Assembly (NCBI GenBank): GCA_016930575.1 | Contig: JAFGGL010000069.1 | Span: 1 to 64,000 of the forward strand | Reading direction: 5' to 3' | DNA from: Clostridiales bacterium | Lineage (GTDB): Bacteria > Bacillota > Clostridia > Christensenellales > Aristaeellaceae | DNA length: 64,000 nucleotides | Shown: positions 50,891 through 59,215 of the stretch, piece after piece | Layout of the letters: every line of letters begins with the position of its first letter | Position numbering within the stretch: the first letter of the stretch is position 1 | Made by a program: the position numbers and the translations under genes | The notes under the pieces: generated by a model | What the model was told of the DNA's origin: nothing | The model's input: only the letters and a program-made list of their open reading frames with translations | The model's database searches: none

Positions 50891-51736
50891 TCATGTCGTT
50901 TCAAAAAAGCGTAAAACGGATCCGTCTATGGTGGTTATTCGGAACTCATTGGCGCCCCAAGGCTGCGGTTCAATGCCGGAGACCTGTTTCCAGCCTTTGT
51001 TTATAACCATTTCACGTAGCTTCTCAAGACCCTGAACCATAATAAAGCCGACAACTCCTTGAACCGGTTCTCCCAGAAACAGATGGATTCCCCGAAAGGG
51101 CGTCAAGCCGGAGACCATAAGTTCGGTAGGATAATCGAAAACACAACTGTATGACGCAGTATTTCCTTCGCCATCAAGAATGATATCTCCGTACCAACCG
51201 AGGATATCGCAAAACCAATCACAGGTCCTTTGAATATCCTTCGTGAAGTAAACGGGAGCGTTTTCCCGCACATAATACCCGCGTTGGCTGTAAGATTCCA
51301 CGTCGTTTCTCTTTTTCATGGCGCTATTCTCCTTTTGGAACGATGTGAAGGCAAGCCTTGGGTGTGGAGCAAGCGGCGTGTTCAACTTCCGTGCCGATGA
51401 CGGAGATATATCATATGCTTGATGAAATGCCCGAGAAAATGCCGCCGGAGAATCATAACCGTATTTTACCGCAATGTCGATTATCTTCTCATTGCGTGTT
51501 CGCAGATCATGAAGCGCGAGGGCAAGCTTCCGTTTTCGGATATACTCGCCTAGCGGCATATGCGCTACGAACGAAAAAATACGGTAGAATTCCCACTTGG
51601 AACAGCATGCATATCTCGCGGCGGTCTCAAGGCTGATGTCGCCGCAAAGGTTGTCTTCGATATAATCAACCGCGCGGTTCATATTCCGCTGCCAGTCCAC
51701 ACGCTCACCTCCCGATGGCATCATAACAAAATACAA
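50891..51736 (-). CDS. AraC-type regulator fused to a VOC (glyoxalase-like) domain
   Basis: A 281-residue two-domain protein. Residues about 15-115 are an AraC DNA-binding domain with SLETAARYACCSKWEFYRIF and a second helix-turn-helix IIDIAVKYGYDSPAAFSRAF. Residues about 155-281 are VOC-like, with APVYFTKDIQRTCDWFCDIL and GVVGFIMVQGLEKLREMVI. The order is the reverse of most AraC sensors, with the ligand domain at the C-terminus. The start is uncertain: TTG 51736 has AAGG 4 bp upstream, while ATG 51724 has no nearby ribosome site. The ligand is unknown; the 252 bp upstream hold no recognisable gene. Confidence 0.85.
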   Translation of the reverse strand: MYFVMMPSGGERVDWQRNMNRAVDYIEDNLCGDISLETAARYACCSKWEFYRIFSFVAHMPLGEYIRKRKLALALHDLRTRNEKIIDIAVKYGYDSPAAFSRAFHQAYDISPSSARKLNTPLAPHPRLAFTSFQKENSAMKKRNDVESYSQRGYYVRENAPVYFTKDIQRTCDWFCDILGWYGDIILDGEGNTASYSCVFDYPTELMVSGLTPFRGIHLFLGEPVQGVVGFIMVQGLEKLREMVINKGWKQVSGIEPQPWGANEFRITTIDGSVLRFFETT

Positions 51737-51988
51737 TTCGCCTTGCTTTACTTGCGTTGCGTGATTTCTGCAATGTTTCCAGGTCTTTGGGCTTGAGGCT
51801 TGGATTGATAGAGAAATTATATCCGTCCCATATCATCCAATCAAGCGCTAAACGACTAACGCGGAGGTTCTTCCGGATACGTCTGCTTTTGCGGACATAA
51901 CGATACTCCCCTTACCGGCGGTCCATGGTTTTCACGAATCGTTTTCAAGGGAGTGATTTTCAAAGGTTATAAATAAACGTTTTGTAAT

Positions 51989-53143
51989 CTAGTAATTCTC
52001 CCTGCGGACTTCAAAGTAGCTCTGGCTGTATCCGCAGATGGGGCAGGCGCCGGGCGCTTTCTTGCCAATCACCAGGTGCCCGCAGACGCGGCATTCCCAC
52101 ATGGTCTCCTCGCTCTTTTCAAACACATTTTGCATTTCCACGTTTTTCAAAAGCGCGCGGTAGCGTTCCTCGTGCGATTTCTCCACCTCGCCTATGCGGC
52201 GGAAACGGGCGGCCAGCGCCGGGAAGCCCTCGGCTTCCGCGTCTTCGGCAAAGCCTTTGTACATGTCCGTCCACTCGTAATTCTCGCCTTCGGCGGCGGC
52301 CAGCAGGTTTTCGGCGGTCTTGCCGATGTGCCCGAGTTCCTGATACCAGATGCGGGCGTGTTCCTGCTCGTTGCGCGCTGTTTTCAGGAATATCTCGGAC
52401 AGCTGCTCATAACCTTCCTTGGCGGCGACCTGCGCGAAATAGGTATACTTATTGCGCGCCTGGCTTTCCCCGGCGAACGCGGCTTCCAGATTCTTTTCGG
52501 TTTTGGTGCCCGCGTAGCGGTTCACTGTTTTCGCTTCCTCTTCCATTTCTTCAAATGCGCCGGCGGGCGCGCCGCATTTGGGGCACTTGAAGCCTTCGGG
52601 CAGCGGGCCTTCGTGAACGTACCCGCAAACGCTGCATTTCCATTTTTCCATTGTGTTTTCCTCCGTATTCTCGTTGCATTCCAGTTTGCTCAGCAGGGTT
52701 TGCGTGGCCTTGCGTGGGAAGCCGTCCTCGGTGTGCTCTTTAAGCAGCTTTTCAAGAAACGCGCGCACGCTGCCGCTCTGGGGCAGCATATAGCCCGCTT
52801 CTCGAATCAAGTCTTCAGCCATGATATGGTTGGATCTTTCAACGGCGGCCGCCAGATCGCCTGGCAGCTGTTTGGCGAGTGCTTCCTGTTCGCCCTTGGA
52901 GCGCATCAGCGATAGCAGGGCCGCCTCGACGTTTGCCTCGTGCTTCTGCTGGGGCGGGTACGCTTCGGGGACCATGGAGATCGCGCCGGAAGGGCAGGCG
53001 TCTGCGCAGTCGCCGCAGCCGATGCAGCTATCGACGTCGATAACCGAGTTCTCCGTATCGGTCGCGCCGGTTGGGCAGACATACAGGCAGAGGCAGTCCT
53101 TGGTGCACAGGCGGATGTTGCGCACGGCGTATTTCTTTGCCAT
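51989..53143 (-). CDS. Ferredoxin-rubredoxin-rubrerythrin fusion
   Basis: A 384-residue oxidative-stress protein starting at ATG 53143 after AAAGGAGGG. A two-cluster ferredoxin ([12 protein letters not shown], then [12 protein letters not shown] at residues 40-51) is followed by a helical linker to about 160. Then come a rubredoxin-like site ([12 protein letters not shown] with [11 protein letters not shown]), a diiron ferritin-like domain ([51 protein letters not shown]), and a C-terminal rubredoxin ([17 protein letters not shown]). It would reduce peroxide to water using electrons from the ferredoxin part. An in-frame ATG at 52651 has its own ACGGAGG, so free rubrerythrin (220 residues) may also be made. 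Confidence 0.9.
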   Translation of the reverse strand: MAKKYAVRNIRLCTKDCLCLYVCPTGATDTENSVIDVDSCIGCGDCADACPSGAISMVPEAYPPQQKHEANVEAALLSLMRSKGEQEALAKQLPGDLAAAVERSNHIMAEDLIREAGYMLPQSGSVRAFLEKLLKEHTEDGFPRKATQTLLSKLECNENTEENTMEKWKCSVCGYVHEGPLPEGFKCPKCGAPAGAFEEMEEEAKTVNRYAGTKTEKNLEAAFAGESQARNKYTYFAQVAAKEGYEQLSEIFLKTARNEQEHARIWYQELGHIGKTAENLLAAAEGENYEWTDMYKGFAEDAEAEGFPALAARFRRIGEVEKSHEERYRALLKNVEMQNVFEKSEETMWECRVCGHLVIGKKAPGACPICGYSQSYFEVRRENY

Positions 53144-53814
53144 CACGACGCCCTCCTTTCGACCTTTTCCAGCTTCCAGCCCGGCGCTTTGCACACCGGG
53201 CAGAGAGCGGGCGGAGCGTCGCCTACAAATACAAAGCCGCAGATGACGCAGACGTATACACCCGTGTTTTCAAGCATGGCGCCGCCCTCCCGCCGGTAGC
53301 GGGACAGCAGGGATTTGAGGATTTTGGTGACCTTTTCGTTCCACACAAGCGCCCGCAGGGCGCCGCGGTCCTCAGCCTGCGCGGAGGCTGCGTTCGCTGC
53401 CGGGATGCCCTCGCCCAGGTCGTTTGCGATCAGTTCCAGCAGTTGGTCCGTGCCCGCGCCCTCCGCCGGAGCGGCGGCGGCGTTGAAGTATTCGGCGAGT
53501 TTCATAAACTCCGCCGCTTCTTCCGGCTTGTACTGCTTCTCGCAGCCGCGCGCGAGGTTTGAGCACAGGGCGCTGATCTGCAGCGCGGAAAGCTCCCGCA
53601 TGTCGTCGTGTGTTTCTATCACGACCTTGCTGGTTTTAAGCTTCGGCGCTTCGGCGCCGCGCTGGGCAAACTCCGCTTTCGTTGCGCCGCAAAGCGGGCA
53701 TACCCAGTCCTCGGGCAGGTCTTCCCAACGCGTGCCCGGCGCGATGCCGGCTTCCGGGATGCCTTTTGCCTCGCTGTAGACATACCCGCAGACGGGGCAG
53801 ATGAATTCTCTCAA
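53143..53814 (-). CDS. Two-rubredoxin protein with helical middle domain
   Basis: A 223-residue protein. TTG 53814 lies 8 bp after AAGGAGG and yields the canonical rubredoxin start [16 protein letters not shown] 53823 is too close to that site. The N-terminal rubredoxin has CPVC (6-9) and CPLC (39-42) with DLPEDWVCP. The middle (about 55-185) is helical, without a recognised fold. The C-terminus has a shorter rubredoxin-like site, [20 protein letters not shown]. The stop overlaps the start of the ferredoxin-rubrerythrin gene, so the two probably form an electron-transfer pair. Confidence 0.85.
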   Translation of the reverse strand: MREFICPVCGYVYSEAKGIPEAGIAPGTRWEDLPEDWVCPLCGATKAEFAQRGAEAPKLKTSKVVIETHDDMRELSALQISALCSNLARGCEKQYKPEEAAEFMKLAEYFNAAAAPAEGAGTDQLLELIANDLGEGIPAANAASAQAEDRGALRALVWNEKVTKILKSLLSRYRREGGAMLENTGVYVCVICGFVFVGDAPPALCPVCKAPGWKLEKVERRAS

Positions 53815-53911
53815 AGAACCCACCTCCTTGCATGTTTATCTCTATATATGAATACGTAAATCTGTCTTGCTTGAAACATGGAATCCGGAGGATTTTCGGT
53901 TAATACTACTC

Positions 53912-54271
53912 TTAATGCCCGCCGCAGTCGTCATGATGCGCGTGCTCGCGGCAGACCGAACCGGTGGAGCGGAGAGCGCCGCTTAAAAAAGCCTCCGCAG
54001 CGGCGCGCGCGCCGCCCTGCGCGCCGGTGACGACTTCGATTCCGCGCTCGCCGAAGATTTCGATCGCGCCGCCGCCGATGCCGCCCGCGATCATCACGTT
54101 CACGCCTTTGTCGGCCAGGAAATTCGGCAGGAACCCGGGCCGGTGCCCAGGGTTTCGGATGCTTTGTTCCGAGAGTATTTTTCCGTCTTCCGCTTCGAAG
54201 ATCATAAAGTTTTCGCAATGGCCGAAATGTTGGCACATCTGCGCTCCTGTGCATGCAGCCGCAATTTTCAT
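53912..54271 (-). CDS. NifX/NifB-C-terminal-like (Orp-type) cofactor-binding protein 2
   Basis: A 119-residue protein of the dinitrogenase Fe-Mo cofactor biosynthesis fold (MTH1175 type), an RNase H-like domain that carries metal-sulfur clusters. It begins MKIAAACTGAQMCQHFGHCE and shows VMIAGGIGGGAIEIF. The C-terminal tail CREHAHHDDCGGH is rich in His and Cys and may bind metal. It lies 12 bp after the Mrp gene. Confidence 0.88.
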   Translation of the reverse strand: MKIAAACTGAQMCQHFGHCENFMIFEAEDGKILSEQSIRNPGHRPGFLPNFLADKGVNVMIAGGIGGGAIEIFGERGIEVVTGAQGGARAAAEAFLSGALRSTGSVCREHAHHDDCGGH

Positions 54272-54283
54272 TGTTTTTCTCCT

Positions 54284-55105
54284 TTACTTGAGCAGAGTTT
54301 TTAAAAGTTCGTCAAGCCATTTGCCTTCAAACTGTTCTATAGTGCCGCTGTCGCAGGCGATTGCCAGTTTCGGATCGATCGGCAGCCGCGCGACTGCCCG
54401 GATACCGTGTTTTTCTGCGATCGCGTCGGCGTGGCTGTCGCCGAAGACGCGGATCTCCTTCCCGCAGCCGGGGCAGGTGGCGAAGCTCATATTCTCCACA
54501 AGCCCCAGCACGGGGATGTGCAGCAGACCGGCCATGTTCACCGCTTTTTCCACAATCATGCCGACCAACTCCTGCGGCGATGTGACGATGACGATGCCGT
54601 CCACCGGGATGGACTGGAACACCGTCAGCGGCACGTCGCCGGTTCCCGGCGGCATATCAATGAACATCACATCCGCCTCGCCCCAGATGACGTCCGTCCA
54701 GAACTGCTTGACGCTGTTGGCGATCAGCGGCCCGCGCCATACGACGGGATCGGTCTCGTTTTCCGTCAGCAGGTTTAGGGACATGATATTAATGCCCGTT
54801 TCGGATTGCACGGGGTAGAGGCCCTCGCCGGTGCCCTCGGCCCGGGTGTGCAGGCCGAACGCCTTGGGGATCGACGGGCCGGTGATATCGGCGTCCAGGA
54901 TGGCCGTTTTCAGGCCCTGCCTGCGTGCAAGCACGGCGAGCAGGGAGGTGATCAGGCTTTTGCCGACGCCGCCCTTGCCGCTGACGACGGCGATTACTTT
55001 TTTAATGATGCTGTACTCGTGGGGTTTTGCCAGCAGGCTTTCCCTGGTCCGTTCGCTGCAGTCTTTGCTGCAGGCCTGGCAGTTGTGGTTGCAGTCTTCG
55101 CTCAT
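54284..55105 (-). CDS. Mrp/NBP35-type Fe-S cluster carrier ATPase
   Basis: A 273-residue P-loop ATPase that binds and transfers Fe-S clusters. An N-terminal cysteine cluster (CNHNCQACSKDC) precedes the deviant Walker A VVSGKGGVGKS and the switch MPPGTGDVPLTVFQSIPVDG. The C-terminal CPGCGKE supplies the bridging-cluster cysteines. Ribosome site AGGAGG lies upstream. It is flanked by an MBL-fold gene and a NifX-like gene, the usual Orp/Mrp company. Confidence 0.92.
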   Translation of the reverse strand: MSEDCNHNCQACSKDCSERTRESLLAKPHEYSIIKKVIAVVSGKGGVGKSLITSLLAVLARRQGLKTAILDADITGPSIPKAFGLHTRAEGTGEGLYPVQSETGINIMSLNLLTENETDPVVWRGPLIANSVKQFWTDVIWGEADVMFIDMPPGTGDVPLTVFQSIPVDGIVIVTSPQELVGMIVEKAVNMAGLLHIPVLGLVENMSFATCPGCGKEIRVFGDSHADAIAEKHGIRAVARLPIDPKLAIACDSGTIEQFEGKWLDELLKTLLK

Positions 55106-55159
55106 GGATGTCCTCCTGTGTTTTAGATTCTGTGACAGTGCACCTGATATGCCGCAGGA

Positions 55160-55951
55160 TTACACCGAAATCTCCTGTCCCGCGGAGAGGTAGAAAACCC
55201 GGTCCTGCATCTGGCGCTTCAGGTATTTGTATTGCGGCACGCCTGTACAATGGCAGGTATGGAAAACGGTGTTCGCGTTTGCCAGTTCCTGCGCAACGGC
55301 GTCCAGCGCCGCTCTTCCGCCGGCCTGCGGGTCCAGCTTCATCAGGTGGAAGCCGCCGACCAGCACGTCCGGCCTGAACCAATGCACGATGTTGACGATT
55401 CCCTTGTGGGAACAGCCGCTGATCAGCACACACCTGCCGTTTTCCGTGATCTCGAGGTACTGCTCGTGACGGAAGTCGTCGGGGATCACGGCCCCGTTCC
55501 GTCTCGTTTGCAGCCCGTAGGCGCTGACAGGCTGTACGAGCGGACGCCCCTCTCCGGGATACACGGAAAATCCGTCCGGCAAACGGGTTTTTTCGCCGGC
55601 GAATACCAGCCGCGAATGGCCCTGCAGGGTCTTGTCAAGCCCGATATATTCGTCCACGCCGTTCAGGCATTCGTCAAACGCATACGGGCTTATATATACC
55701 GGCGCATGATCGTTGCGCATCAGAAAGGCCCGAAGGCCGCCGCCGTGATCGTAATGCGCGTGGGAGAGCACGGCGAAATCCACCTGCGAAAGGTCGACGC
55801 CAAGTTTCTCCGCGTTCCGCGCAAACGCGGGGGATTGCCCCGCATCGAACAGGACTTTCCGCCCGTTTGCTTCGATGTACAGGCTCAGCCCGTGCTCGGA
55901 CAGAAACGCGGAATCCCGCGTGGTGTCTTCTACCAGCGCTTTGATGATCAT
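55160..55951 (-). CDS. MBL-fold metallohydrolase
   Basis: A 263-residue protein of the metallo-beta-lactamase fold. The metal motif is LSHAHYDHGGGLRAF, with GCSHKGIVNIVHWF and TCHCTG supplying further ligands. DTTRDSAFLSEHGLSLYIEA at the N-terminus matches the group annotated as 7,8-dihydropterin-6-methyl-4-(beta-D-ribofuranosyl)aminobenzene 5'-phosphate synthase-like, which often sits with Orp-type genes. The real substrate is unknown. Confidence 0.88.
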   Translation of the reverse strand: MIIKALVEDTTRDSAFLSEHGLSLYIEANGRKVLFDAGQSPAFARNAEKLGVDLSQVDFAVLSHAHYDHGGGLRAFLMRNDHAPVYISPYAFDECLNGVDEYIGLDKTLQGHSRLVFAGEKTRLPDGFSVYPGEGRPLVQPVSAYGLQTRRNGAVIPDDFRHEQYLEITENGRCVLISGCSHKGIVNIVHWFRPDVLVGGFHLMKLDPQAGGRAALDAVAQELANANTVFHTCHCTGVPQYKYLKRQMQDRVFYLSAGQEISV

Positions 55952-55965
55952 GCGGTCACCTCTAT

Positions 55966-56823
55966 TTATAGAAGCTTCATGGTATCATTATACACCTGCC
56001 GGAGCGCGCGGGAGGCCGGGCAGTCGATATCGGCAAGGGATTTTCCGCCGTTGACGGCGGCGGAGGCCTGGGAATCATAGGGGATGCGGCCGGTGAAGGG
56101 TATGCCCTGCGTTTGACAGTATGTTTCGATCCTGTCGGTTAGCTCCGTACAATGGTCGAATTTGTTTACGCAGACGGCGGTTTTGGTTTGGAATACGGCG
56201 GCTGTTTTCAGGATGCGCTCCAGATCGCTGATGCCTGATACGGACGGTTCGGTGACGATCAGCACCAGATCCACGCCGTTCATGGAGGCGATCACGGGGC
56301 AGCCGATGCCCGGTGAGCCGTCGATCACGGCAAGCTCGGCCTGCGGGGCGGCTTCAACTAGTTTCGATTTCACCTCGGACACCAGCTTGCCGGAGTTCCC
56401 GCGCCCCATTTTCAGCTTCGCCGTCACAAACACGCTGTCTCCGGGATAGAGCGTCACCTGCCCGGCAACGTCGTCGTGCAGTGAAGCCGCGCCCTGCGGG
56501 CAGACGTACGCGCACACGCCGCAGCCCTCGCATGCGTATTCGCTGACCTGCCAAACGCCGTCTGCTTTCTTGATGGCATCGAAACGGCAGGCTGCCGCGC
56601 ACAGACCGCACCCGACGCATTTTTTCGGATCGATCGCGGCTTTCTGCGAACCGAAGTAATCGCAGGTCTCGGGCTTGCTTTGCATTTGGGTTACCAGATG
56701 CAGGTTTGGCGCGTCCACGTCGCAGTCGGCGAATGCGCGGGCCCCTGCAAAGCGGATGAAAGCCGCGGCGGCCGTCGTTTTTCCCGTGCCGCCTTTCCCG
56801 CTCAAAATGAGCAGTTTCTTCAT
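55966..56823 (-). CDS. MinD-type P-loop ATPase with two [4Fe-4S] sites (second)
   Basis: A 285-residue protein starting at ATG 56823 after GGAGG, overlapping the upstream gene by 4 bp. The N-terminal Walker A is LSGKGGTGKTT. An inserted ferredoxin follows at about residues 60-105 (CVGCGLCAAACRFDA and CEGCGVCAYVCPQGA), then Walker B-like VIDGSPGIGCPVIASM. Paralogue of the gene at 56820-57650. In Desulfovibrio such paired ATPases belong to the orp operon; they probably load or insert a metal-sulfur cofactor. Confidence 0.9.
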   Translation of the reverse strand: MKKLLILSGKGGTGKTTAAAAFIRFAGARAFADCDVDAPNLHLVTQMQSKPETCDYFGSQKAAIDPKKCVGCGLCAAACRFDAIKKADGVWQVSEYACEGCGVCAYVCPQGAASLHDDVAGQVTLYPGDSVFVTAKLKMGRGNSGKLVSEVKSKLVEAAPQAELAVIDGSPGIGCPVIASMNGVDLVLIVTEPSVSGISDLERILKTAAVFQTKTAVCVNKFDHCTELTDRIETYCQTQGIPFTGRIPYDSQASAAVNGGKSLADIDCPASRALRQVYNDTMKLL

Positions 56824-57650
56824 GACGCCGCCTCCGCCGCAACGGTTTCCCAAAGCCCGAGGAAGACCCGCCTGAGCTCCGCGCTGTGCCGCACCGCGAG
56901 TTCGCCGTCGGCGCTGATTTCCGCCAGCTTCCGGCTGTACAGGATGTGCGCCAGGATGGGCGCGCGGCGGTCGGCGCAGAATTTCTCCAGCGGCGGATAG
57001 ACGCCGTCTGCCTTGTTGACGATGATGCCGAAGGGTTTGTTCAGAAGCGTGACCAGCTCGTGTACCATGCGAAGGTTATGCAGGCCGAAAGCCGTGGGTT
57101 CCGCCACCAGCAGGCAGTAATCCGCGCCGGATACGGCCTCCGCCACCGGGCAGCCGCTGCCGGGCGGGCTGTCGATCACCGCGTCGGCATCGGTCGCACG
57201 CAGGGCTGCTTTGATCGCGGGCACGGCGGACGCCTCACCCGGATTCAATATTGCTGTAACCACGGGGATACCGCCGGACATGCCCTGTGAGACCGTGCCG
57301 ATCGCGCGCTTCTCTTCCGTTACCGCGCCCTGCGGGCAGACCAGAGAACAGCCGCCGCAGGCGTGGCAGATCTCCGGGAAAACCCTGGGTTTGCCCTGTA
57401 CGAACGCCAGCGCGTTGAAGCGGCAGAAATCCACGCATTTGCGGCAGCCGTCGCACTTTTGCGCGTCAAACGCAGGCAGCATGGTGTATACGGTTTCGCT
57501 GTGCACCTGTTCGGGCTTGAAAAACAGGTGCCCGTTGGGTTCTTCCGCGTCGCAGTCGATATACGCCGTATCCCGCGCGACCGCCGCCAGATTGACGGAC
57601 ACGAAGGTCTTGCCCGTGCCGCCCTTGCCGGAGAGTACCGCTATCCTCAT
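56820..57650 (-). CDS. MinD-type P-loop ATPase with two [4Fe-4S] sites (first)
   Basis: A 276-residue protein with Walker A VLSGKGGTGKTFVSV, an inserted ferredoxin (CDGCRKCVDFCRFNA and CHACGGCSLVCPQGA), and VIDSPPGSGCPVAEAV. It overlaps the NifX-like gene upstream and its own paralogue downstream by 4 bp each, so stoichiometric heterodimer formation is likely. The two paralogues differ mainly in the residues flanking the nucleotide site. Confidence 0.9.
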   Translation of the reverse strand: MRIAVLSGKGGTGKTFVSVNLAAVARDTAYIDCDAEEPNGHLFFKPEQVHSETVYTMLPAFDAQKCDGCRKCVDFCRFNALAFVQGKPRVFPEICHACGGCSLVCPQGAVTEEKRAIGTVSQGMSGGIPVVTAILNPGEASAVPAIKAALRATDADAVIDSPPGSGCPVAEAVSGADYCLLVAEPTAFGLHNLRMVHELVTLLNKPFGIIVNKADGVYPPLEKFCADRRAPILAHILYSRKLAEISADGELAVRHSAELRRVFLGLWETVAAEAAS

Positions 57651-58003
57651 ACGCCGCCGTGAAAGCCCGGATGGAAGTGCGTCAGTTTCTCTAGCTTCCC
57701 TTCCATGAACGCTTTCAGATTATCCGCAACAGCCGCATGCGCGGCTTTGTAGATGTTGATACCCGAAGCCAGCAGCACTTCCGACGCGTTTTGGCCGCAA
57801 CGCACGGTGATAAATGCGTTTGTTTGATGATCCGCCGCGAACTGCGCGGCTTGGATGCCCGCGCCGCCCGACGCTTTGGCAGCGGGATTTTTCAGAGTTT
57901 CAGACGTATTCGTTTCGGTATTGTGAAAGAGATAGTACGGCGCCCTGCCAAAGGAAACGCATACGGTCTCCTTATTCTCGTCCAGTGGTATTGCGATGAT
58001 CAT
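57647..58003 (-). CDS. NifX/Orp-type cofactor-binding protein 1
   Basis: A 118-residue protein. ATG 58003 follows AGGAGG; the longer frame to 58219 lies inside the DUF134 gene. The start MIIAIPLDENKETVCVSFGR and AFITVRCGQNASEVLLASGI identify the NifX/NifB-C fold. The C-terminus is His-rich (THFHPGFHGGV). Immediate neighbour of the DUF134 regulator and of the two MinD-type ATPases. Confidence 0.88.
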   Translation of the reverse strand: MIIAIPLDENKETVCVSFGRAPYYLFHNTETNTSETLKNPAAKASGGAGIQAAQFAADHQTNAFITVRCGQNASEVLLASGINIYKAAHAAVADNLKAFMEGKLEKLTHFHPGFHGGV

Positions 58004-58005
58004 GG

Positions 58006-58380
58006 TTACTCCTCCTGTTCCGTTGCGTGCCTGCGGCCGCCCCGGTGCATATGGCAGCCGCCGCGGCCGCAAAACTTCCCGGTCCCGTTGCAGATGCGGT
58101 AATCCCCGCCCTCGATGCGAATCGGCAGGCCTTCCACAAGCGCATGCGCGATCTTCTTGCGTGCGTTTGCGTAGATCTGCTGGGCGGTGGTCCGCGCAAC
58201 GTTCATATAGTCGCTGCATTCCTCCTGCGACAAGCCCTCGTCGTCGATCAGGCGAATGGCCTCATACTCATCCACCGCCAGTACGACGATCTCGTGCGGC
58301 GTTCCGTCCGCACGAATGGGCATGAATTCGTTGATTTGGGGAAGGCAGCAAACGTTTCTCCGTTTTCTCGGTCTGGACAT
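58006..58380 (-). CDS. DUF134 (UPF0251) DNA-binding protein
   Basis: A 124-residue predicted regulator. The family block is EIVVLAVDEYEAIRLIDDEG, followed by a sigma-4-like helix-turn-helix (LSQEECSDYMNVARTTAQQI). The C-terminus is rich in Cys and His (GKFCGRGGCHMHRGG), so it may sense metal or an Fe-S cluster. DUF134 genes habitually accompany NifX-like and Mrp genes. Inverted repeats at 58434-58458 and 58738-58791 are candidate binding sites. Confidence 0.85.
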   Translation of the reverse strand: MSRPRKRRNVCCLPQINEFMPIRADGTPHEIVVLAVDEYEAIRLIDDEGLSQEECSDYMNVARTTAQQIYANARKKIAHALVEGLPIRIEGGDYRICNGTGKFCGRGGCHMHRGGRRHATEQEE

Positions 58381-58433
58381 AGGAACCTCCCTGTTACCAA
58401 ACGGCCGAAGCGTCCTCCGGCCATTTCATTGTC

Positions 58434-58458
58434 GATAAAGTGATTATACCACTTTATC
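58434..58458. promoter_or_regulatory. Inverted repeat around a -10 box upstream of the DUF134 gene
   Basis: GATAAAGTG (58434-58442) and CACTTTATC (58450-58458) form perfect 9-bp arms. The 7-bp centre and its edge contain a minus-strand TATAAT (58443-58448). No good -35 is present, so the site may need an activator. Confidence 0.6.
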
Positions 58459-58500
58459 AATTTGCACTCTGCGGTAACAATGAATATACTTGGCTCTATG

Positions 58501-58719
58501 CTAGAGCGTTTCCAGGCGTTTTTCAACGCTGTCCAGGCTGCGCTTGAGCGCAGCTTTGCGCGCTTCCAGCGCCGTTTTTTCCTCCGGCGCGTACTGCGCG
58601 CAGGGCCCGAAGCCGCACCAACATCCGGCGTAGCCGCGGCCTGCGCCGCCTCGCCGTCCGTTGCCCCGACCCATGCGTTGTCCCGCAAAGCGGGGGCCTG
58701 TTCCGTCCATATTCGGCAT
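58501..58719 (-). CDS. Small DUF5320 protein
   Basis: A 72-residue protein starting at ATG 58719, 8 bp after AAGGAGG. Residues 1-45 are Gly/Arg-rich with RFAGQRMGRGNGRR and a short Cys motif (GCWCGFGPC); the rest is one helix (EEKTALEARKAALKRSLDSV). DUF5320 proteins accompany NifX/Orp-type genes. It is the first gene of the cluster, 120 bp ahead of the DUF134 gene. The role is unknown; metal binding is possible. Confidence 0.75.
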   Translation of the reverse strand: MPNMDGTGPRFAGQRMGRGNGRRGGAGRGYAGCWCGFGPCAQYAPEEKTALEARKAALKRSLDSVEKRLETL

Positions 58720-58737
58720 ATCCGACACCTCCTTCTC

Positions 58738-58791
58738 GTTATTGACATATGCCATTAACAGTATACACCATTAATGGCATATGTCAATAAC
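58738..58791. promoter_or_regulatory. 21-bp perfect inverted repeat over the promoter of the redox cluster
   Basis: The arms at 58738-58758 and 58771-58791 are perfect reverse complements around a 12-bp centre. The right arm starts TTAATGGCATATGTCAATAA. The arms enclose the -10 and include the -35 of the minus-strand promoter at 58760-58787, as expected for tight repression. Confidence 0.75.
58760..58787 (-). promoter_or_regulatory. Promoter of the DUF5320/Orp-like cluster
   Basis: Minus-strand TTGACA (58782-58787) and TATACT (58760-58765) have a 16-bp spacer, about 40 bp before the DUF5320 start. Confidence 0.78.
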
Positions 58792-58871
58792 AAATCAGAA
58801 ATTTCTTTTGGAATATTTCTATATTGCGGCAAATACTGTGTTACGTATCCAAGGATCGGTGCGCATGTTTC

Positions 58872-58901
58872 TGTACAAGCCGTATTGCCCTGTGCTATAA
58901 T
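58872..58901 (+). promoter_or_regulatory. Promoter of the ACT/DUF711 genes
   Basis: A perfect TATAAT (58896-58901) lies 33 bp before the ACT start; a weak -35, TGTACA (58872-58877), is 18 bp upstream. Confidence 0.6.
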
Positions 58902-58934
58902 TTCCGGTAGCTGATAATAAGGAGATTAGGCACA

Positions 58935-59201
58935 ATGAATGCTGTGATAACGGTCATCGGAGCCGATAAAGTCGGCATCCTTGCGCGCATTTCCACCCTA
59001 TGCGCGGACAACAGTGTGAATATCGAGGAAGTGACGCAAACCATCCTGCGGGGCATGTTTGCGATGATCATGCTGGTCACGCTGCCCGAAGGGATCACGA
59101 TCGAAAGCCTGGCGGGAAAGCTGACCGAAGCGGGCAAAGCGCTCGGCGTCAACGTCAGCGTCACGCGTCAGGAGATCTACGACGTCACCCACAAAATATA
59201 G
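58935..59201 (+). CDS. ACT-domain protein (UPF0237)
   Basis: An 88-residue single ACT domain beginning [20 protein letters not shown], a pattern of glycine-cleavage-repressor-like and UPF0237 proteins that bind amino acids. ATAAGGAG precedes ATG 58935. It is regularly found directly before a DUF711 gene, as here (14 bp), so a regulatory partnership is likely. Ligand unknown. Confidence 0.92.
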   Translation: MNAVITVIGADKVGILARISTLCADNSVNIEEVTQTILRGMFAMIMLVTLPEGITIESLAGKLTEAGKALGVNVSVTRQEIYDVTHKI

Positions 59202-59215
59202 AGGATCACAATGCT

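Noticed and set aside
53912-58003. Nitrogenase cofactor genes
   Set aside because: The NifX-like proteins are small Orp/MTH1175-type domains with Mrp and MinD-type ATPases. No nifH, nifD, nifK, nifE, nifN or full-length nifB is present.
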